Positions 1 through 9,032 of a stretch of 64,000 bases of DNA are shown in pieces (position 1 is the first letter of the stretch; the number at the start of each line of letters is the position of its first letter). Under the pieces are notes generated by a model. The model had not been told where the DNA came from, ran no database searches, and saw only the letters and a list, made by a program, of their open reading frames with translations. The stretch spans positions 862,970-926,969 of the forward strand of contig CAWIMC010000013.1 of NCBI GenBank assembly GCA_963837005.1, written 5' to 3'. The translations under genes were made by a program, and so were the position numbers. Origin of the DNA: CALDTK01 sp963837005 (GTDB lineage: Bacteria; Bacteroidota; Bacteroidia; Chitinophagales; Saprospiraceae).

Positions 1-318
1 ATCTGCCGCCTGTACATCGCCGCCCTCGACGACGAGCGTTTCGTCGGGCCGATCAATGCCGTCGCTCCCGAACCGGTGCGGTGCAAGACCCTAGCGCAAG
101 TTTTGGCGGAAGCCCTCCCCAATCCCGCCATCGCCGCCCCCGTGCCGGCGTTCGGACTCCGACTCGCCCTCGGGGAGATGAGCCACACCGTGTTAGACTC
201 TACTCGCGTGAGCGATGACCTGGTACGCGAGACGCTCGGCTTTACGTATGACTTTCCAACCGTAGCCGCAGCGCTCGAGAATCTCGTCGGCAGGCCGGAG
301 TCCACGCCCGCCGACTAG
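1..318 (+). CDS. TIGR01777-family NAD(P)-dependent epimerase, C-terminal part
   Basis: The frame is open from the first base, so the N-terminus lies outside the window. About 105 C-terminal residues are visible. The pattern VGPINAVAPEPV followed by a helix, then PVPAFGLRLALGEMSHTVLDSTRV and finally GFTYDFPTVAAALENL, matches the C-terminal (DUF1731-type) end of the TIGR01777/YfcH family of sugar-nucleotide-epimerase-like SDR proteins. The Rossmann half with the cofactor site is not in view, so substrate cannot be judged. A GNRA mini-hairpin copy at 100-114 encodes VLAEA in a helix where the family tolerates variation. The next gene is on the opposite strand and convergent. Confidence 0.8.
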   Translation: MCRLYIAALDDERFVGPINAVAPEPVRCKTLAQVLAEALPNPAIAAPVPAFGLRLALGEMSHTVLDSTRVSDDLVRETLGFTYDFPTVAAALENLVGRPESTPAD

Positions 319-328
319 TGCTGGTGCT

Positions 329-646
329 CTACGCCCTCGAGTCTAGCCCGCTAAACACCCTTCGCTCGACGTAGAAGACCGCAAAAGGAATCAGCGAGGC
401 TGCTAAGCCCCAGAGCAATACGCGTACTGGCCACTTTCTGCTCGCCCACAAGTAGCAGAGGTAAGAGACGAACACCACCGTGAGCAGGCCGTGCGTGAGT
501 CCGAGCACCTTGTTTGGCCCCGGAACATCTAGCCCGTACTTCAGTGGCATTGTCACGAAAAGGATCAGCAGTAGGGACAGGCCCTCCGCCCAGGCCAGTC
601 CGCGCAACCAACGTACGGCGGTCGACATACTCGCTCCGGTAGGCAT
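329..646 (-). CDS. DUF3817-family small membrane protein
   Basis: The 105-residue protein has about three hydrophobic segments (LAWAEGLSLLLILFVTMPLKY, a central GLTHGLLTVVFVSYLCYLW and a C-terminal LLWGLAASLIPFAVFYVE) and the E..S.LLL..V.MPLKY / H G pattern of DUF3817 integral membrane proteins. No function is established for the family. It begins 6 bases after the HAD phosphatase gene ends and is probably co-transcribed with it. A second ATG six codons in (position 628) gives a start closer to the first conserved residues. Confidence 0.75.
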   Translation of the reverse strand: MPTGASMSTAVRWLRGLAWAEGLSLLLILFVTMPLKYGLDVPGPNKVLGLTHGLLTVVFVSYLCYLWASRKWPVRVLLWGLAASLIPFAVFYVERRVFSGLDSRA

Positions 647-652
647 GGGCGT

Positions 653-1078
653 TTAGCTGCGGAAGACCTCGATCTCCTTCGACTCTACGACTAGATCGGT
701 AAAGCGGCCCTTGTAGCGGGTCGCCTTGACGATGTGGTTGTCGATCCAGTGGTAGTTGCCGCCGCGGGGCTTGTCCATCAACAGACCGTGGTACTTGAAG
801 CCGTGGCGGTCGAGCCACTCGATGGTGATCTCGCGCTGGTCGGAGGTGCGGCTCGTGAAGAACGTGATGATGTGGCCTTCGTCGTACCACTTGTTGACCA
901 TCTCCAGCGCGTCGGAGTAGGGCAGCACCGTGCTCATGCGCTCGGGCTCTTCGTTGGGGACGTCGTCGCAGACGGTGCCGTCGATGTCGACGAGGAAATT
1001 CTTGGTGTTCTCGTCGAGGACGGGGCTGATGGTCTCGCCCTTCTCGTTGAAGGCTACGTGGAGGTCTTTGCTCGGCAT
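653..1078 (-). CDS. HAD-superfamily phosphatase-like protein
   Basis: The 141-residue protein carries the HAD motif I DIDGT at about residues 31-35, a motif II-like FFTSR near 72-76 and a WIDNH acidic motif near 110. This short HAD type is widespread in Bacteroidota and is often loosely annotated as phosphoheptose isomerase. The visible motifs support a Mg-dependent phosphatase fold without showing the substrate. There is no signal peptide, so it is cytoplasmic. It is the first gene of a likely two-gene unit with the DUF3817 gene. Confidence 0.75.
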   Translation of the reverse strand: MPSKDLHVAFNEKGETISPVLDENTKNFLVDIDGTVCDDVPNEEPERMSTVLPYSDALEMVNKWYDEGHIITFFTSRTSDQREITIEWLDRHGFKYHGLLMDKPRGGNYHWIDNHIVKATRYKGRFTDLVVESKEIEVFRS

Positions 1079-1156
1079 GTCGGACGGGTGTTTTGGGGGG
1101 CGAGCGTCGGCGTTCGCGGCGCAAAGGACGGCAAATCAGCCCAAATGCGCCCGCCG

Positions 1157-1171
1157 GTTTTGGCGAAAGCC
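1157..1171 (+). repeat. GNRA mini-hairpin, GGC-GAAA-GCC
   Basis: Exact GTTTTGGCGAAAGCC between the 5' end of the HAD gene and the 3' end of the M23 peptidase gene; intergenic. Confidence 0.85.
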
Positions 1172-1212
1172 GCGGTTTGTATCCTCAAACCTCACGGAAT
1201 ATCGTGGCCATC

Positions 1213-2076
1213 CTAGTCGAAACGAAGGTATCGACTGGGGTTGATGGGCTGGCCGCGGTGCCAGAGTTCGATGTGGACGTGGGGGCCGTCGGTGTGGGTG
1301 CCGGTGTTGCCGATGATCGCGATCGCCTCCCCCGCGCGCACGAAGTCCCCAGTGCGCTTCAACAGGCTAGCGTTGTGTTTGTAGAAGCTCAGCAGGTTGC
1401 CCGGATGCTGCACGGCGATCACGTTGCCGGTCTCCATTGAGTAGCCGGCCTCCACGACATAGCCATCGAGGACGGTCTTGACCGGCGAGCCCGACGGGGC
1501 CACGACATCGACGCCGAAGTGCCGCCCTGTGGGGTCGAATTTGCCCGACAGGCTCCCGTTGATCGGGCTCGCCAGACGCATCTGGTCGATCGGGAGGCCG
1601 CCCTCCACTACAGAGGCCCCGGCCCGCGAGCGCCCGCTGGCGACCTCCTCGCGCAGCAGGGCGTCTTCGGGGATGCGCTCGACGTCTTTGTTGGCGCTGT
1701 CGGTTTCAGGTAGGTACTCCTCCGCCGCTTCGTCGTAGGTCGAGACATCGCCCACGAGCACGCGCTGGATGTTGGTCGTGTACTTTTCGTTGGCCTCGAG
1801 GGCCGATTCTATCTCGCGCAGGCGGCGGTTGAGTTGCACGACCTCCTTGCGATCGTCGGCGATCCCGTAGCCCGGTACGTAGCGTCGTAGCGGCGTGAGG
1901 GCCACGACGGCGAAGAACAGTAGCCCGAGCAGCAGCAGCAAGCCCAGCGACAGCGACAGCAGGTTGGCGAGGTTGACGGTGTACTGCCCAGTTACTTCGA
2001 AGCTCTCCTCCCGCTTGACGGTGACGCGGAAGGGGCGGAAGAGTTTGGTACGGACTTGTTGCCAGCGGGAGGGCAT
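1213..2076 (-). CDS. Membrane-anchored M23 (LytM-type) metallopeptidase
   Basis: The start chosen is the ATG at 2076 (MPSRWQQ), because the upstream extension is proline-rich and out of family. After a basic cytoplasmic stretch comes one transmembrane helix (about residues 35-58, rich in Leu), then a short coiled coil (REIESALEANEKY) and a C-terminal peptidase M23 domain of about 120 residues. The zinc ligands are intact: H and D in HFGVDV and the HxH pair in HVHIELW. The family cleaves peptidoglycan cross-bridges, or, when degenerate, activates amidases; the intact ligands favour an active enzyme facing the periplasm. It is transcribed away from porW. Confidence 0.88.
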   Translation of the reverse strand: MPSRWQQVRTKLFRPFRVTVKREESFEVTGQYTVNLANLLSLSLGLLLLLGLLFFAVVALTPLRRYVPGYGIADDRKEVVQLNRRLREIESALEANEKYTTNIQRVLVGDVSTYDEAAEEYLPETDSANKDVERIPEDALLREEVASGRSRAGASVVEGGLPIDQMRLASPINGSLSGKFDPTGRHFGVDVVAPSGSPVKTVLDGYVVEAGYSMETGNVIAVQHPGNLLSFYKHNASLLKRTGDFVRAGEAIAIIGNTGTHTDGPHVHIELWHRGQPINPSRYLRFD

Positions 2077-2162
2077 AGGCGTCGGGGAGCGTGGGGTCGG
2101 CGAAGGTAGGCTTCCGCATTGCATGTACGGCGTGGGCGTGCTGGGGCACCCTTTTGATACTA

Positions 2163-2177
2163 GGCTTTCGCCAAAAC
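2163..2177 (-). repeat. GNRA mini-hairpin, GGC-GAAA-GCC
   Basis: Exact copy on the minus strand in the divergent region between the M23 peptidase and PorW genes, upstream of both. Confidence 0.85.
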
Positions 2178-2301
2178 CTGTTCTATTGGCGCTACGCCAT
2201 TTGGCGTGGCCCCGGCTCTAGTCGCGCATGCCCCGCAGCCGACCAATCGTTTTGCAACTTTGCCGGTCTTCAACTCGGTATAAGCTTTGACCATCATCCG
2301 T

Positions 2302-5300
2302 ATGTCTTTCAGTACGATATCCCGTTTGACGCACCGCCGCGTACCCGCCCTGCTCTCGCTGTTGCTGCTGGGTGTCCTGCTTCTGGCCTCGGCCTGCCGC
2401 AAGGAGGGGCGCCTGTACGGAGAGCGTAAGCCTCTCGGGAAGGTCTACCACAGTTTTACGGCGCGCTACAACGGCTACTTCAACGCCAACGAACTCCTCG
2501 TCGAGGCCGAAGACCAGCTCGAGGCCGCAGAGGTGCCTGACTACAGTGCACTGTTGGCGGTGTATCCCGCCTACGCGTCCACCAACGCGGCCTCGGCCGC
2601 TCCCTTGCTCGACAAGTCGATGGAGAAGGTGAGCCTCGTGGTCAACATTCACCGCCCGAGCAACTTCGAGGACGACGCCTACCTCCTGCTGGGCCGCGCG
2701 CAACTCCTCAAGCAGGACTTCGAGGCCGCCGAACACACTTTCGAATACTCCGCGGCCGACTTCGCCCCCGAAAACGAGGCGGCCCGTCTCAAGCGCATCG
2801 AGAAGAAGCGCATCGCCGACGAGAAGAAGCAAAACAAGGAGGCTGGCGTCCGCAACGCCCCCCAGCGCCGCAAGTCCTCCCCGGCGCGCCGCCGCTCATC
2901 GAGTTCGCGCAAGAAGTCCACCCGCGGTAAGTCGTCGAGCCGTAAGAAAAAAGGGGCACCGACACGCGGAGCCTCGCAGCGCAGCAAGCCCAACCTCGAC
3001 GATGGCCGCAGTGCCCCGAAGGCTCGCCAGGAGCGCGCGCCCAAACAGAAGCGCAAGACCCAGGCCGAGATGGCCAAAGAGCAGCGCGAGGAGCGACTCG
3101 CCGCCGAGAAGGCCGCCCTCAAGGAGGAGCAGCGCATCGAGCGTGATGCCGAACGCGAAGCCAACGATGCCGCCTACGCCGCCGAAAAAGCCAAAGCCGC
3201 CAGCGACCAAAAGGCCGCCGACGACATCGAGGCGGAGATCGCCGCCGACGCAGCTGCGGCCGACGCGCTCACCGACGGCAAGGGCCTTGCCCCCATCGAG
3301 AATGATGAGAAGCGCCCCAAGCATGGGGTCTTCATCCACGAGACGGCCAACCAGGACTTCGAGTACTGGATGGCGCGCACCTACATCGCCCGCGAGCGCT
3401 ACATCGACGCCGAACGTATTCTGGGCAAGCTGGCCCGCAACGGCTCTACCTGGAAGCGGATCCGCCGCATGCTGCCGGCCACCTACGCCGACATGTACCT
3501 CCAGCGGGGCCAACTCAAGGAGGCCGTCCCCTACTTAGAGGACGCCGTGGCACTTACGAAAGACAAGCGTGACCGTGCGCGCTACGCCTACGTCCTCGGG
3601 CAAGTGCAGCAGCGACTCGGCAACCCGAAGCCCGCCATCGCGAGCTTCCAGCAGGTCGTCAAGCTCAAGCCGGCTTTTGACATGGCCTTCAATGCGCAGC
3701 TCAACCTGCTGACGACCGGCTATAAAGTGGGCGAGAACTCCGCCGCGAGCACGCAGCGCGAACTCAAGCGTATGGCTAAGGAGGACAAGTACGACTTGTA
3801 CCGCGACCAGATCTATTACGAGATGGCCGACATCGCGCTGAGCAACGGTGACCGCGAGGAGGGCATCGGCTACATGCGTGAATCGCTGGCCGCTAACGCC
3901 GGGAATGCCCGCCAGGCCGCGCGCGGCTTCCGGCGCCTAGCCGACCTCTACTTCGAGGACGAGGACTTCATGTTGGCGAGCAACTACTACGACTCTACGC
4001 TCCAAGTGCTGCCGAGTACCGACCCGAGCTACGCCACGGTCACCGCCTACCGCGACAACCTAAAACCTATCGCCATTAACCTCGCGGCCGTCCAGCTGCA
4101 GGACAGTCTGCTGACGGTGGCGGCCATGGACCCGAAAGACCAGCGCCAACTCGCCGTGCGCATCGACCGCGAGCGCCGCGAGGCCGAACTCGCCGCCGCC
4201 ATCGCCCGCAGCCGCCAGGCCGCCACGCAGACCCCGAGCCGCAACATCGGTGGAGGGGCCGCCGCAGCCGCCGCAGCAGGACGACGTCCGAGCACACAGA
4301 CTGGCGGTACGGCCGTGATCGCGGACTTCTTCGCGTACGACAGCAAGGCCGTTCGCCGAGGGGCTAAGGACTTCGCGAGGACCTGGGGCGAGCGGCAACT
4401 GGTCGACAACTGGCGGACGCTGAGTTCGCGGGAGTCGCTTGCCGCAGTGAGCGATATTGACTCGCTACAGCGTCGCCCGACCGAGGCCGACGACGCGGAT
4501 ATTGATGCGCTCCTCGCCGATGTCCCCAATAGTCCCGAGGCGGCCCTCCAGGCCAATACCATCATCGAGAACGCACTCATTGCCCTGGGCCGCGACTACC
4601 GGGACAAACTCCAGAACGCGAAGCGTGCCAGTGAGGCACTCCAAGAGTTACTGCGCCGCTATCCCGAGACGGCGTACGGTGCCGAAGCGATGTACCTCCT
4701 GGCCCTCGCCTACGAGGACCTCGGACAAACGGCCGCCGCTACCGCCGCCCGTGAGCAACTCAAGCGGACGCACCCGGATACCAAGTTCGCGCGCTCACTG
4801 AGCGACCCAGCTTTCTTCGACGAGGCGCGGGGGGCCGAGCGTGCCCTCGTAGAGTACTACGATCAAACCTATCAACTCTTTCAGGGGGGGCAGGCCGAGC
4901 AGGCCCGTACCCGTCTCACCGAGGCACCGGGTAAGTTTGGCAGCGAGCACGCCCTGATGCCGAGGTTCGCCCTGCTCACCGCGACTGTAGCCGGTAAGAT
5001 CGACGGACGAGAGGCGTATACCGACGCCCTGAAGTCGGTCGTCGCGACCTACCCCTCGTCCGATGAGGCAGTGAAGGCCAAGGACATCCTGCGGCTGCTT
5101 GGCGAGCGCGTCGTCACGGCTGCTGCCCTCGACCAAGCTGCCGAGACCAACACCGACGGCAAGCCGTCCGACTTCGAGGCTGGTGCAGGGCAGCCGCACT
5201 ACTTCCTGGCGGTTTTGCCGAAAGGCGCCAACATGAGCGAGTCCCGCATCAAGGTGAGCGACTACAACGGCAAGTACCACCGCCTCGACAAGCTGGCTGT

Positions 5301-5535
5301 AAGCAACGTGTCGATGGTGAGCAACGGCGAGCAAATGCCCGTCATCGTGATCCGACGCTTCGACGACGACCAGGCAGCCATGAAGTACTACCGCGACGCG
5401 CTCAAGCGACAGTCGGAAGTCGTCGGCGGCACTACTTTCCAGGCGGCCATCATCTCGCAGAACAACTACCGCGAAGTACTGCGCAACAAGAGCTTTGGGG
5501 AGTACCTCACGTTTTTTGCGGCCAACTATCGTTGA
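2302..5535 (+). CDS. porW: PorW/SprE-type T9SS TPR lipoprotein
   Basis: The ATG at 2302 gives a 1077-residue protein with a lipoprotein signal (hydrophobic stretch ending LLASAC, Cys near 32). The N-terminal block with YNGYFNANE, LLAVYP and NIHRPSNFEDDAYLLLGRAQLLKQDFEAAE is the hallmark of PorW/SprE, a lipoprotein needed for type IX secretion and gliding in Bacteroidota. TPR-like helical repeats fill the rest (near 360-470, 500-580 and 750-870). Between them, about residues 165-320, lies an unusual Lys/Arg/Ser-rich then Ala/Glu-rich stretch that makes this protein longer than I recall for SprE. A hairpin copy at 5212-5226 encodes VLPKG near the C-terminus. Confidence 0.85.
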   Translation: MSFSTISRLTHRRVPALLSLLLLGVLLLASACRKEGRLYGERKPLGKVYHSFTARYNGYFNANELLVEAEDQLEAAEVPDYSALLAVYPAYASTNAASAAPLLDKSMEKVSLVVNIHRPSNFEDDAYLLLGRAQLLKQDFEAAEHTFEYSAADFAPENEAARLKRIEKKRIADEKKQNKEAGVRNAPQRRKSSPARRRSSSSRKKSTRGKSSSRKKKGAPTRGASQRSKPNLDDGRSAPKARQERAPKQKRKTQAEMAKEQREERLAAEKAALKEEQRIERDAEREANDAAYAAEKAKAASDQKAADDIEAEIAADAAAADALTDGKGLAPIENDEKRPKHGVFIHETANQDFEYWMARTYIARERYIDAERILGKLARNGSTWKRIRRMLPATYADMYLQRGQLKEAVPYLEDAVALTKDKRDRARYAYVLGQVQQRLGNPKPAIASFQQVVKLKPAFDMAFNAQLNLLTTGYKVGENSAASTQRELKRMAKEDKYDLYRDQIYYEMADIALSNGDREEGIGYMRESLAANAGNARQAARGFRRLADLYFEDEDFMLASNYYDSTLQVLPSTDPSYATVTAYRDNLKPIAINLAAVQLQDSLLTVAAMDPKDQRQLAVRIDRERREAELAAAIARSRQAATQTPSRNIGGGAAAAAAAGRRPSTQTGGTAVIADFFAYDSKAVRRGAKDFARTWGERQLVDNWRTLSSRESLAAVSDIDSLQRRPTEADDADIDALLADVPNSPEAALQANTIIENALIALGRDYRDKLQNAKRASEALQELLRRYPETAYGAEAMYLLALAYEDLGQTAAATAAREQLKRTHPDTKFARSLSDPAFFDEARGAERALVEYYDQTYQLFQGGQAEQARTRLTEAPGKFGSEHALMPRFALLTATVAGKIDGREAYTDALKSVVATYPSSDEAVKAKDILRLLGERVVTAAALDQAAETNTDGKPSDFEAGAGQPHYFLAVLPKGANMSESRIKVSDYNGKYHRLDKLAVSNVSMVSNGEQMPVIVIRRFDDDQAAMKYYRDALKRQSEVVGGTTFQAAIISQNNYREVLRNKSFGEYLTFFAANYR
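5212..5226 (+). repeat. GNRA mini-hairpin, GCC-GAAA-GGC
   Basis: Swapped-stem class (GTTTTGCCGAAAGGC) in sense within porW, read as VLPKG. Confidence 0.85.
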
Positions 5536-5593
5536 GGCTCCCTAGCGGATCCTACGTTGTGGCCGACGGTGGAGCGGCTATGTTTGCCTTGTG

Positions 5594-7663
5594 ATGCAGA
5601 GAGGGCAGGAGCGGCAGCGCTGGAGAGATATGTGGTGTGGGCTCGCCCCGGTGCTGGTGCTGGTCGCGCTTGCGTCCTGCGTTCCGGCCACACAGACCGC
5701 GGAGCAGAGCCGCGACCTCGCCATAGATTACAAAGACCCCGTCATCCGCCAGATCGCGAGTCTTCAGGACCGGATGTTGGTCGACTCGCTGCTCCCCTTT
5801 CTCGGGAGTAGCGTCGCCGAACAGCGATACCTGGCGGCTAGGGCGTTCGGGAGTCTCCGGGCGGATAGCTTGCCTTTGGCTTTAGTGGGCCTTCTCAAAG
5901 ACCCCATCCTCGAGGTGCGGACGATGGCCGCCTATGCACTCGGCCAACAAGGCAAGGCGAGTGCGGTGGCACCCTTGATGTCGGCGTTCGAGCCCTACGA
6001 CACGGCGGGGTTTTTCGCGCCTTTCCACCGGGCCGTGCTGGAGGCCGCTGGCAAAGTGGGCGACACGGCAACTCTGCGGGCCTTGGCGGGCATTAGCACC
6101 TACCGTCCGCAGGATACGCTGTTGCTGCTAGGCCAAATGCAGGGCATCTACCGGCTCAGCAACCGGGGCATCGTCTCGCGGCAGGGCACAGTCGTCATGT
6201 TAGGGGCTGCCCTTGATCCAACCTATCCGGCTGATGCCCGGCTGTACGCGGCACACTACGCGGGTCGGGCAAAGGTGACGCTCGACAGTTTTGCGCCGCA
6301 ACTCCTGGCAGCGGTTCGCGCGGAGGTCACGCGGCCGCCCTCCGATAGTACCGGTGGCGATCTCGCGATTGCTTTGGCTCGCGCCCTCGGCAACACCACC
6401 GACACCACCGTTGCACTGGCCCTCCCGCGACTCATCGCGCAGGCGAGAGACGTGCGCGTCAAGGTTGAACTTCTCCGGGCTGCCCGCAAGCACCCCCACC
6501 CTGTCGTGCTGTACTTTTTGAAGGCCGCCGTCGTAGATACGAGCGAGTGGGTAGCACGTACCGCCGCCGAGACCTTGGTCGAGATCGGCATACCGAGCGA
6601 GGCGACGGCCTACTGGTCGCTAGCGCGTGACAGCGTCGTGCGCAGCGTAAAGCCTGCCATGTATGCGGCGGCCCTCCGGAGCCTGCCGCCGCTCTACGGC
6701 GAGTACCGCCAGTACATCAATGGCGAGTTGCGACGACAGTTGGCTATTCCGAGTGCAGGACCCGCCGACTACTATTACAAGGCTGACCTCCTCCGTACGA
6801 TGGCCGAGTGGCCGTGGAACTTCCGCTACCTCATCGAGCAGGTGTTCGGTTCGGGAAGCCGCGCCGAACGAACGGCGGCCGCCGAGGCCCTCGACGCGAT
6901 CGCCGAGCGGCCCGACATCGTGGAGTACATGCGCACGAGTTTCCCGGCGTTCAAGCGGGAGTACGCCGAGTATTTCCGGCGGGTGTTCGCCGGCGACGAC
7001 GCCTCACTGCAGGCCGTCGCCGCGGGTACGATCGCGATTCCGAACTTGTACTTCAAGACAGAATTTCCAGAGCTTGGGTTTTTGGCGAAAGCCGCCGAGC
7101 GCCTCACGCTGCCACAGCACGTCGAGACCCTCTATGCGATCGAGGACGCACGAGCGGTTTTAGAGCCTGGCTTTACCCCCACTAAAGCGGTGCCCACCTA
7201 CAACCACGCCGTCAACTGGGACATCTTCCGCAGTCTACAGCCGGGGTTGATGGTGGCCATCAGCACACCGCGCGGGGAGATCGTCGTCGATCTCTTCGAG
7301 CAGCGGGCACCAGCCACGACGGTCAACTTCGTGCAGTTGGTTCGTACGGGCTTTTACAATGGGAAGGTATTTCATCGCGTGGTGCCGGACTTCGTGACGC
7401 AGGGCGGTGACCCGAGCGGCGACGGGTACGGGAGTCTCGATTTCACGATCCGCTCGGAGACGCCACCGATCTACTACGACGAGGGGGGCTACGTCGGAAT
7501 GGCGAGCGCCGGGCCGCATACCGAGGGGGTGCAGTTTTTCTTCACGCACACCGCGACGCCGCATTTAGACGGGCGCTATACGATCTTCGGGAAGGTGGTC
7601 GAGGGGATGGATGTCGTGCTGGCGCTGCGCCGCGGGGACGCCATGCGGATGCAGTTGCGGTAG
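5594..7663 (+). CDS. HEAT-repeat lipoprotein with C-terminal cyclophilin (PPIase) domain
   Basis: The ATG at 5594 follows a GTG by one codon. The N-terminus is a lipoprotein signal (VLVLVALASC, Cys near 28). Residues about 60-520 are alpha-helical HEAT-like repeats of the type RYLAARAFGSLRAD and EVRTMAAYALGQQG. The last 140 residues are a cyclophilin-type peptidyl-prolyl isomerase: FYNGKVFHRVVPDFVTQGGDP, then FFFTH and HLDGRYTIFGKVVEGMDVV. The catalytic Arg of FHRV is present, so activity is likely. The protein would sit in the periplasm or at the outer membrane. It starts 58 bases after porW on the same strand, so a role in folding exported proteins is a fair inference. Confidence 0.85.
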   Translation: MQRGQERQRWRDMWCGLAPVLVLVALASCVPATQTAEQSRDLAIDYKDPVIRQIASLQDRMLVDSLLPFLGSSVAEQRYLAARAFGSLRADSLPLALVGLLKDPILEVRTMAAYALGQQGKASAVAPLMSAFEPYDTAGFFAPFHRAVLEAAGKVGDTATLRALAGISTYRPQDTLLLLGQMQGIYRLSNRGIVSRQGTVVMLGAALDPTYPADARLYAAHYAGRAKVTLDSFAPQLLAAVRAEVTRPPSDSTGGDLAIALARALGNTTDTTVALALPRLIAQARDVRVKVELLRAARKHPHPVVLYFLKAAVVDTSEWVARTAAETLVEIGIPSEATAYWSLARDSVVRSVKPAMYAAALRSLPPLYGEYRQYINGELRRQLAIPSAGPADYYYKADLLRTMAEWPWNFRYLIEQVFGSGSRAERTAAAEALDAIAERPDIVEYMRTSFPAFKREYAEYFRRVFAGDDASLQAVAAGTIAIPNLYFKTEFPELGFLAKAAERLTLPQHVETLYAIEDARAVLEPGFTPTKAVPTYNHAVNWDIFRSLQPGLMVAISTPRGEIVVDLFEQRAPATTVNFVQLVRTGFYNGKVFHRVVPDFVTQGGDPSGDGYGSLDFTIRSETPPIYYDEGGYVGMASAGPHTEGVQFFFTHTATPHLDGRYTIFGKVVEGMDVVLALRRGDAMRMQLR
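7080..7093 (+). repeat. GNRA mini-hairpin, GGC-GAAA-GCC
   Basis: Core TTTTGGCGAAAGCC preceded by T instead of G; sense in the HEAT/PPIase gene, read as FLAKA. Confidence 0.8.
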
Positions 7664-7805
7664 AGAATTCCAGATGGAAGAATTTCAAATTTCAAGTGGC
7701 CCGCGCATCGCCGTGCACGCTGGCCTACGCGGCAGCGCATTTGGAATTAGTCATTCGTCATTTGGAATGGGCGCGCCCCATCTTCGCCGCCCCAAAACCT
7801 ATCAG

Positions 7806-8954
7806 ATGACCACGCCCGAGACGCTCAAGACCACGCCCCTTCACGAACGCCACCTCGCCCTCGGTGCCAAGATGGTCCCCTTCGCTGGCTACGATATGCC
7901 GATCAGCTACACGGGGCTGCGGGAGGAGCACGAGGCGGTGCGCGACCGCGTCGGGATGTTCGACGTGAGCCACATGGGCGAGTTTATCGTGCGTGGTCCG
8001 GAGGCGCTCGACTTCATCCAGTACGTGACCAGCAACGACGCCTCGAAGCTCGGGATTGGGGAGGCGCAATACTCGGCTTTCCCAACGCCAGAGGGCGGGA
8101 TCGTGGACGACCTGTTGGTCTACCGCCTCACCGAGGAGCATTGTTCGGCCGGCGAGCGGGCCTACATGCTGGTGGTCAACGCGTCCAACATCGCCAAGGA
8201 CTGGGCTTGGCTCAACGAGCACAATCGTTTTGACGCAAGTCTCATCGACATCTCCGCGCAGACGGCCCTGCTCGCGGTGCAAGGCCCGAAGGCCGTCGAG
8301 GCTCTGCAGTGGCACACGACCGTGAAGTTGCGCGACATGAAGTACTACACTTTCGTGAAAACGACCTTCGCCGGGATCGACAACGTGATGGTGTCTGCCA
8401 CTGGGTACACGGGGGCGGGCGGTTTTGAGTTGTACGTCCCGGCCGGGCACGCGCTCGAGGTTTGGGACGCGATCATCGCCGGTGCCCAGCAGCCGACCGT
8501 CCGCATGAGCGACCATACGGTAACGCCGGTGGGGCTGGGTGCCCGCGACAGCCTGCGTCTCGAGATGGGGTACGCGCTGTACGGCAACGACATCGACGGC
8601 ACGACGAGCACCTTGGAGTCGGGACTCGGGTGGATCACGAAGTTGGGCAAGGGCGAGTTTGTGGGGGGCGAGTTTTTGCGAAAGCAGCAAAAAGAGGGGC
8701 TGAAGCGGCGACTCGTCGGCCTGCGGATCCACGACCGGCGGGTGGCGCGACACGATTATCCAATCCTCGATGCCGATGGCGAGCGGATCGGCCACGTGAC
8801 GTCTGGGTCGCAGTCGCCCTCACTCGGCTACCCGGTGGCGCTCGGCTACGTACCCTTTGCCATGCGGAAGCTCGGTACGCGCGTCTCCGTGGACGCCGGC
8901 AGCAAGCGCCTCGAAGCGGAAGTTGTGGCGCTGCCCTTCTTCGGGAGTAAGTAG
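7806..8954 (+). CDS. gcvT: Aminomethyltransferase (glycine cleavage T protein)
   Basis: The ATG at 7806 gives 382 residues, close to the usual GcvT length; the preceding in-frame open stretch has no family similarity. Family features include LHERHLALGAKMVPFAGYDMPISY at the N-terminus, FDVSHMGEF, the folate-site Asp within the segment YTGAGGFELY, and GARDSLRLEMGYALYGNDID. It transfers the methylene group from lipoate-bound aminomethyl (H protein) to tetrahydrofolate, releasing ammonia, in the cytoplasm. No other gcv gene is adjacent. The gene is unusually dense in mini-hairpins: 8227-8241, 8348-8362 and 8672-8686, each with a different stem. Confidence 0.93.
   Translation: MTTPETLKTTPLHERHLALGAKMVPFAGYDMPISYTGLREEHEAVRDRVGMFDVSHMGEFIVRGPEALDFIQYVTSNDASKLGIGEAQYSAFPTPEGGIVDDLLVYRLTEEHCSAGERAYMLVVNASNIAKDWAWLNEHNRFDASLIDISAQTALLAVQGPKAVEALQWHTTVKLRDMKYYTFVKTTFAGIDNVMVSATGYTGAGGFELYVPAGHALEVWDAIIAGAQQPTVRMSDHTVTPVGLGARDSLRLEMGYALYGNDIDGTTSTLESGLGWITKLGKGEFVGGEFLRKQQKEGLKRRLVGLRIHDRRVARHDYPILDADGERIGHVTSGSQSPSLGYPVALGYVPFAMRKLGTRVSVDAGSKRLEAEVVALPFFGSK
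8227..8241 (+). repeat. GNRA mini-hairpin, GAC-GCAA-GTC
   Basis: GTTTTGACGCAAGTC in sense in gcvT, read as FDASL. Both stem and loop differ from the common form while pairing and GNRA are kept. Confidence 0.75.
8348..8362 (-). repeat. GNRA mini-hairpin, CAC-GAAA-GTG
   Basis: GTTTTCACGAAAGTG on the minus strand, antisense in gcvT, read as TFVKT on the gene. Confidence 0.75.
8672..8686 (+). repeat. GNRA mini-hairpin, TGC-GAAA-GCA
   Basis: GTTTTTGCGAAAGCA in sense in gcvT, read as FLRKQ; same stem class as the copy at 61650. Confidence 0.75.
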
Positions 8955-9032
8955 GTTGGCGGCGGATTACAAACTATTTGCGAGATTGCTGTCTTCATAG
9001 GGGGAAGTATCGCACCACGAGGGCCTGCACGC

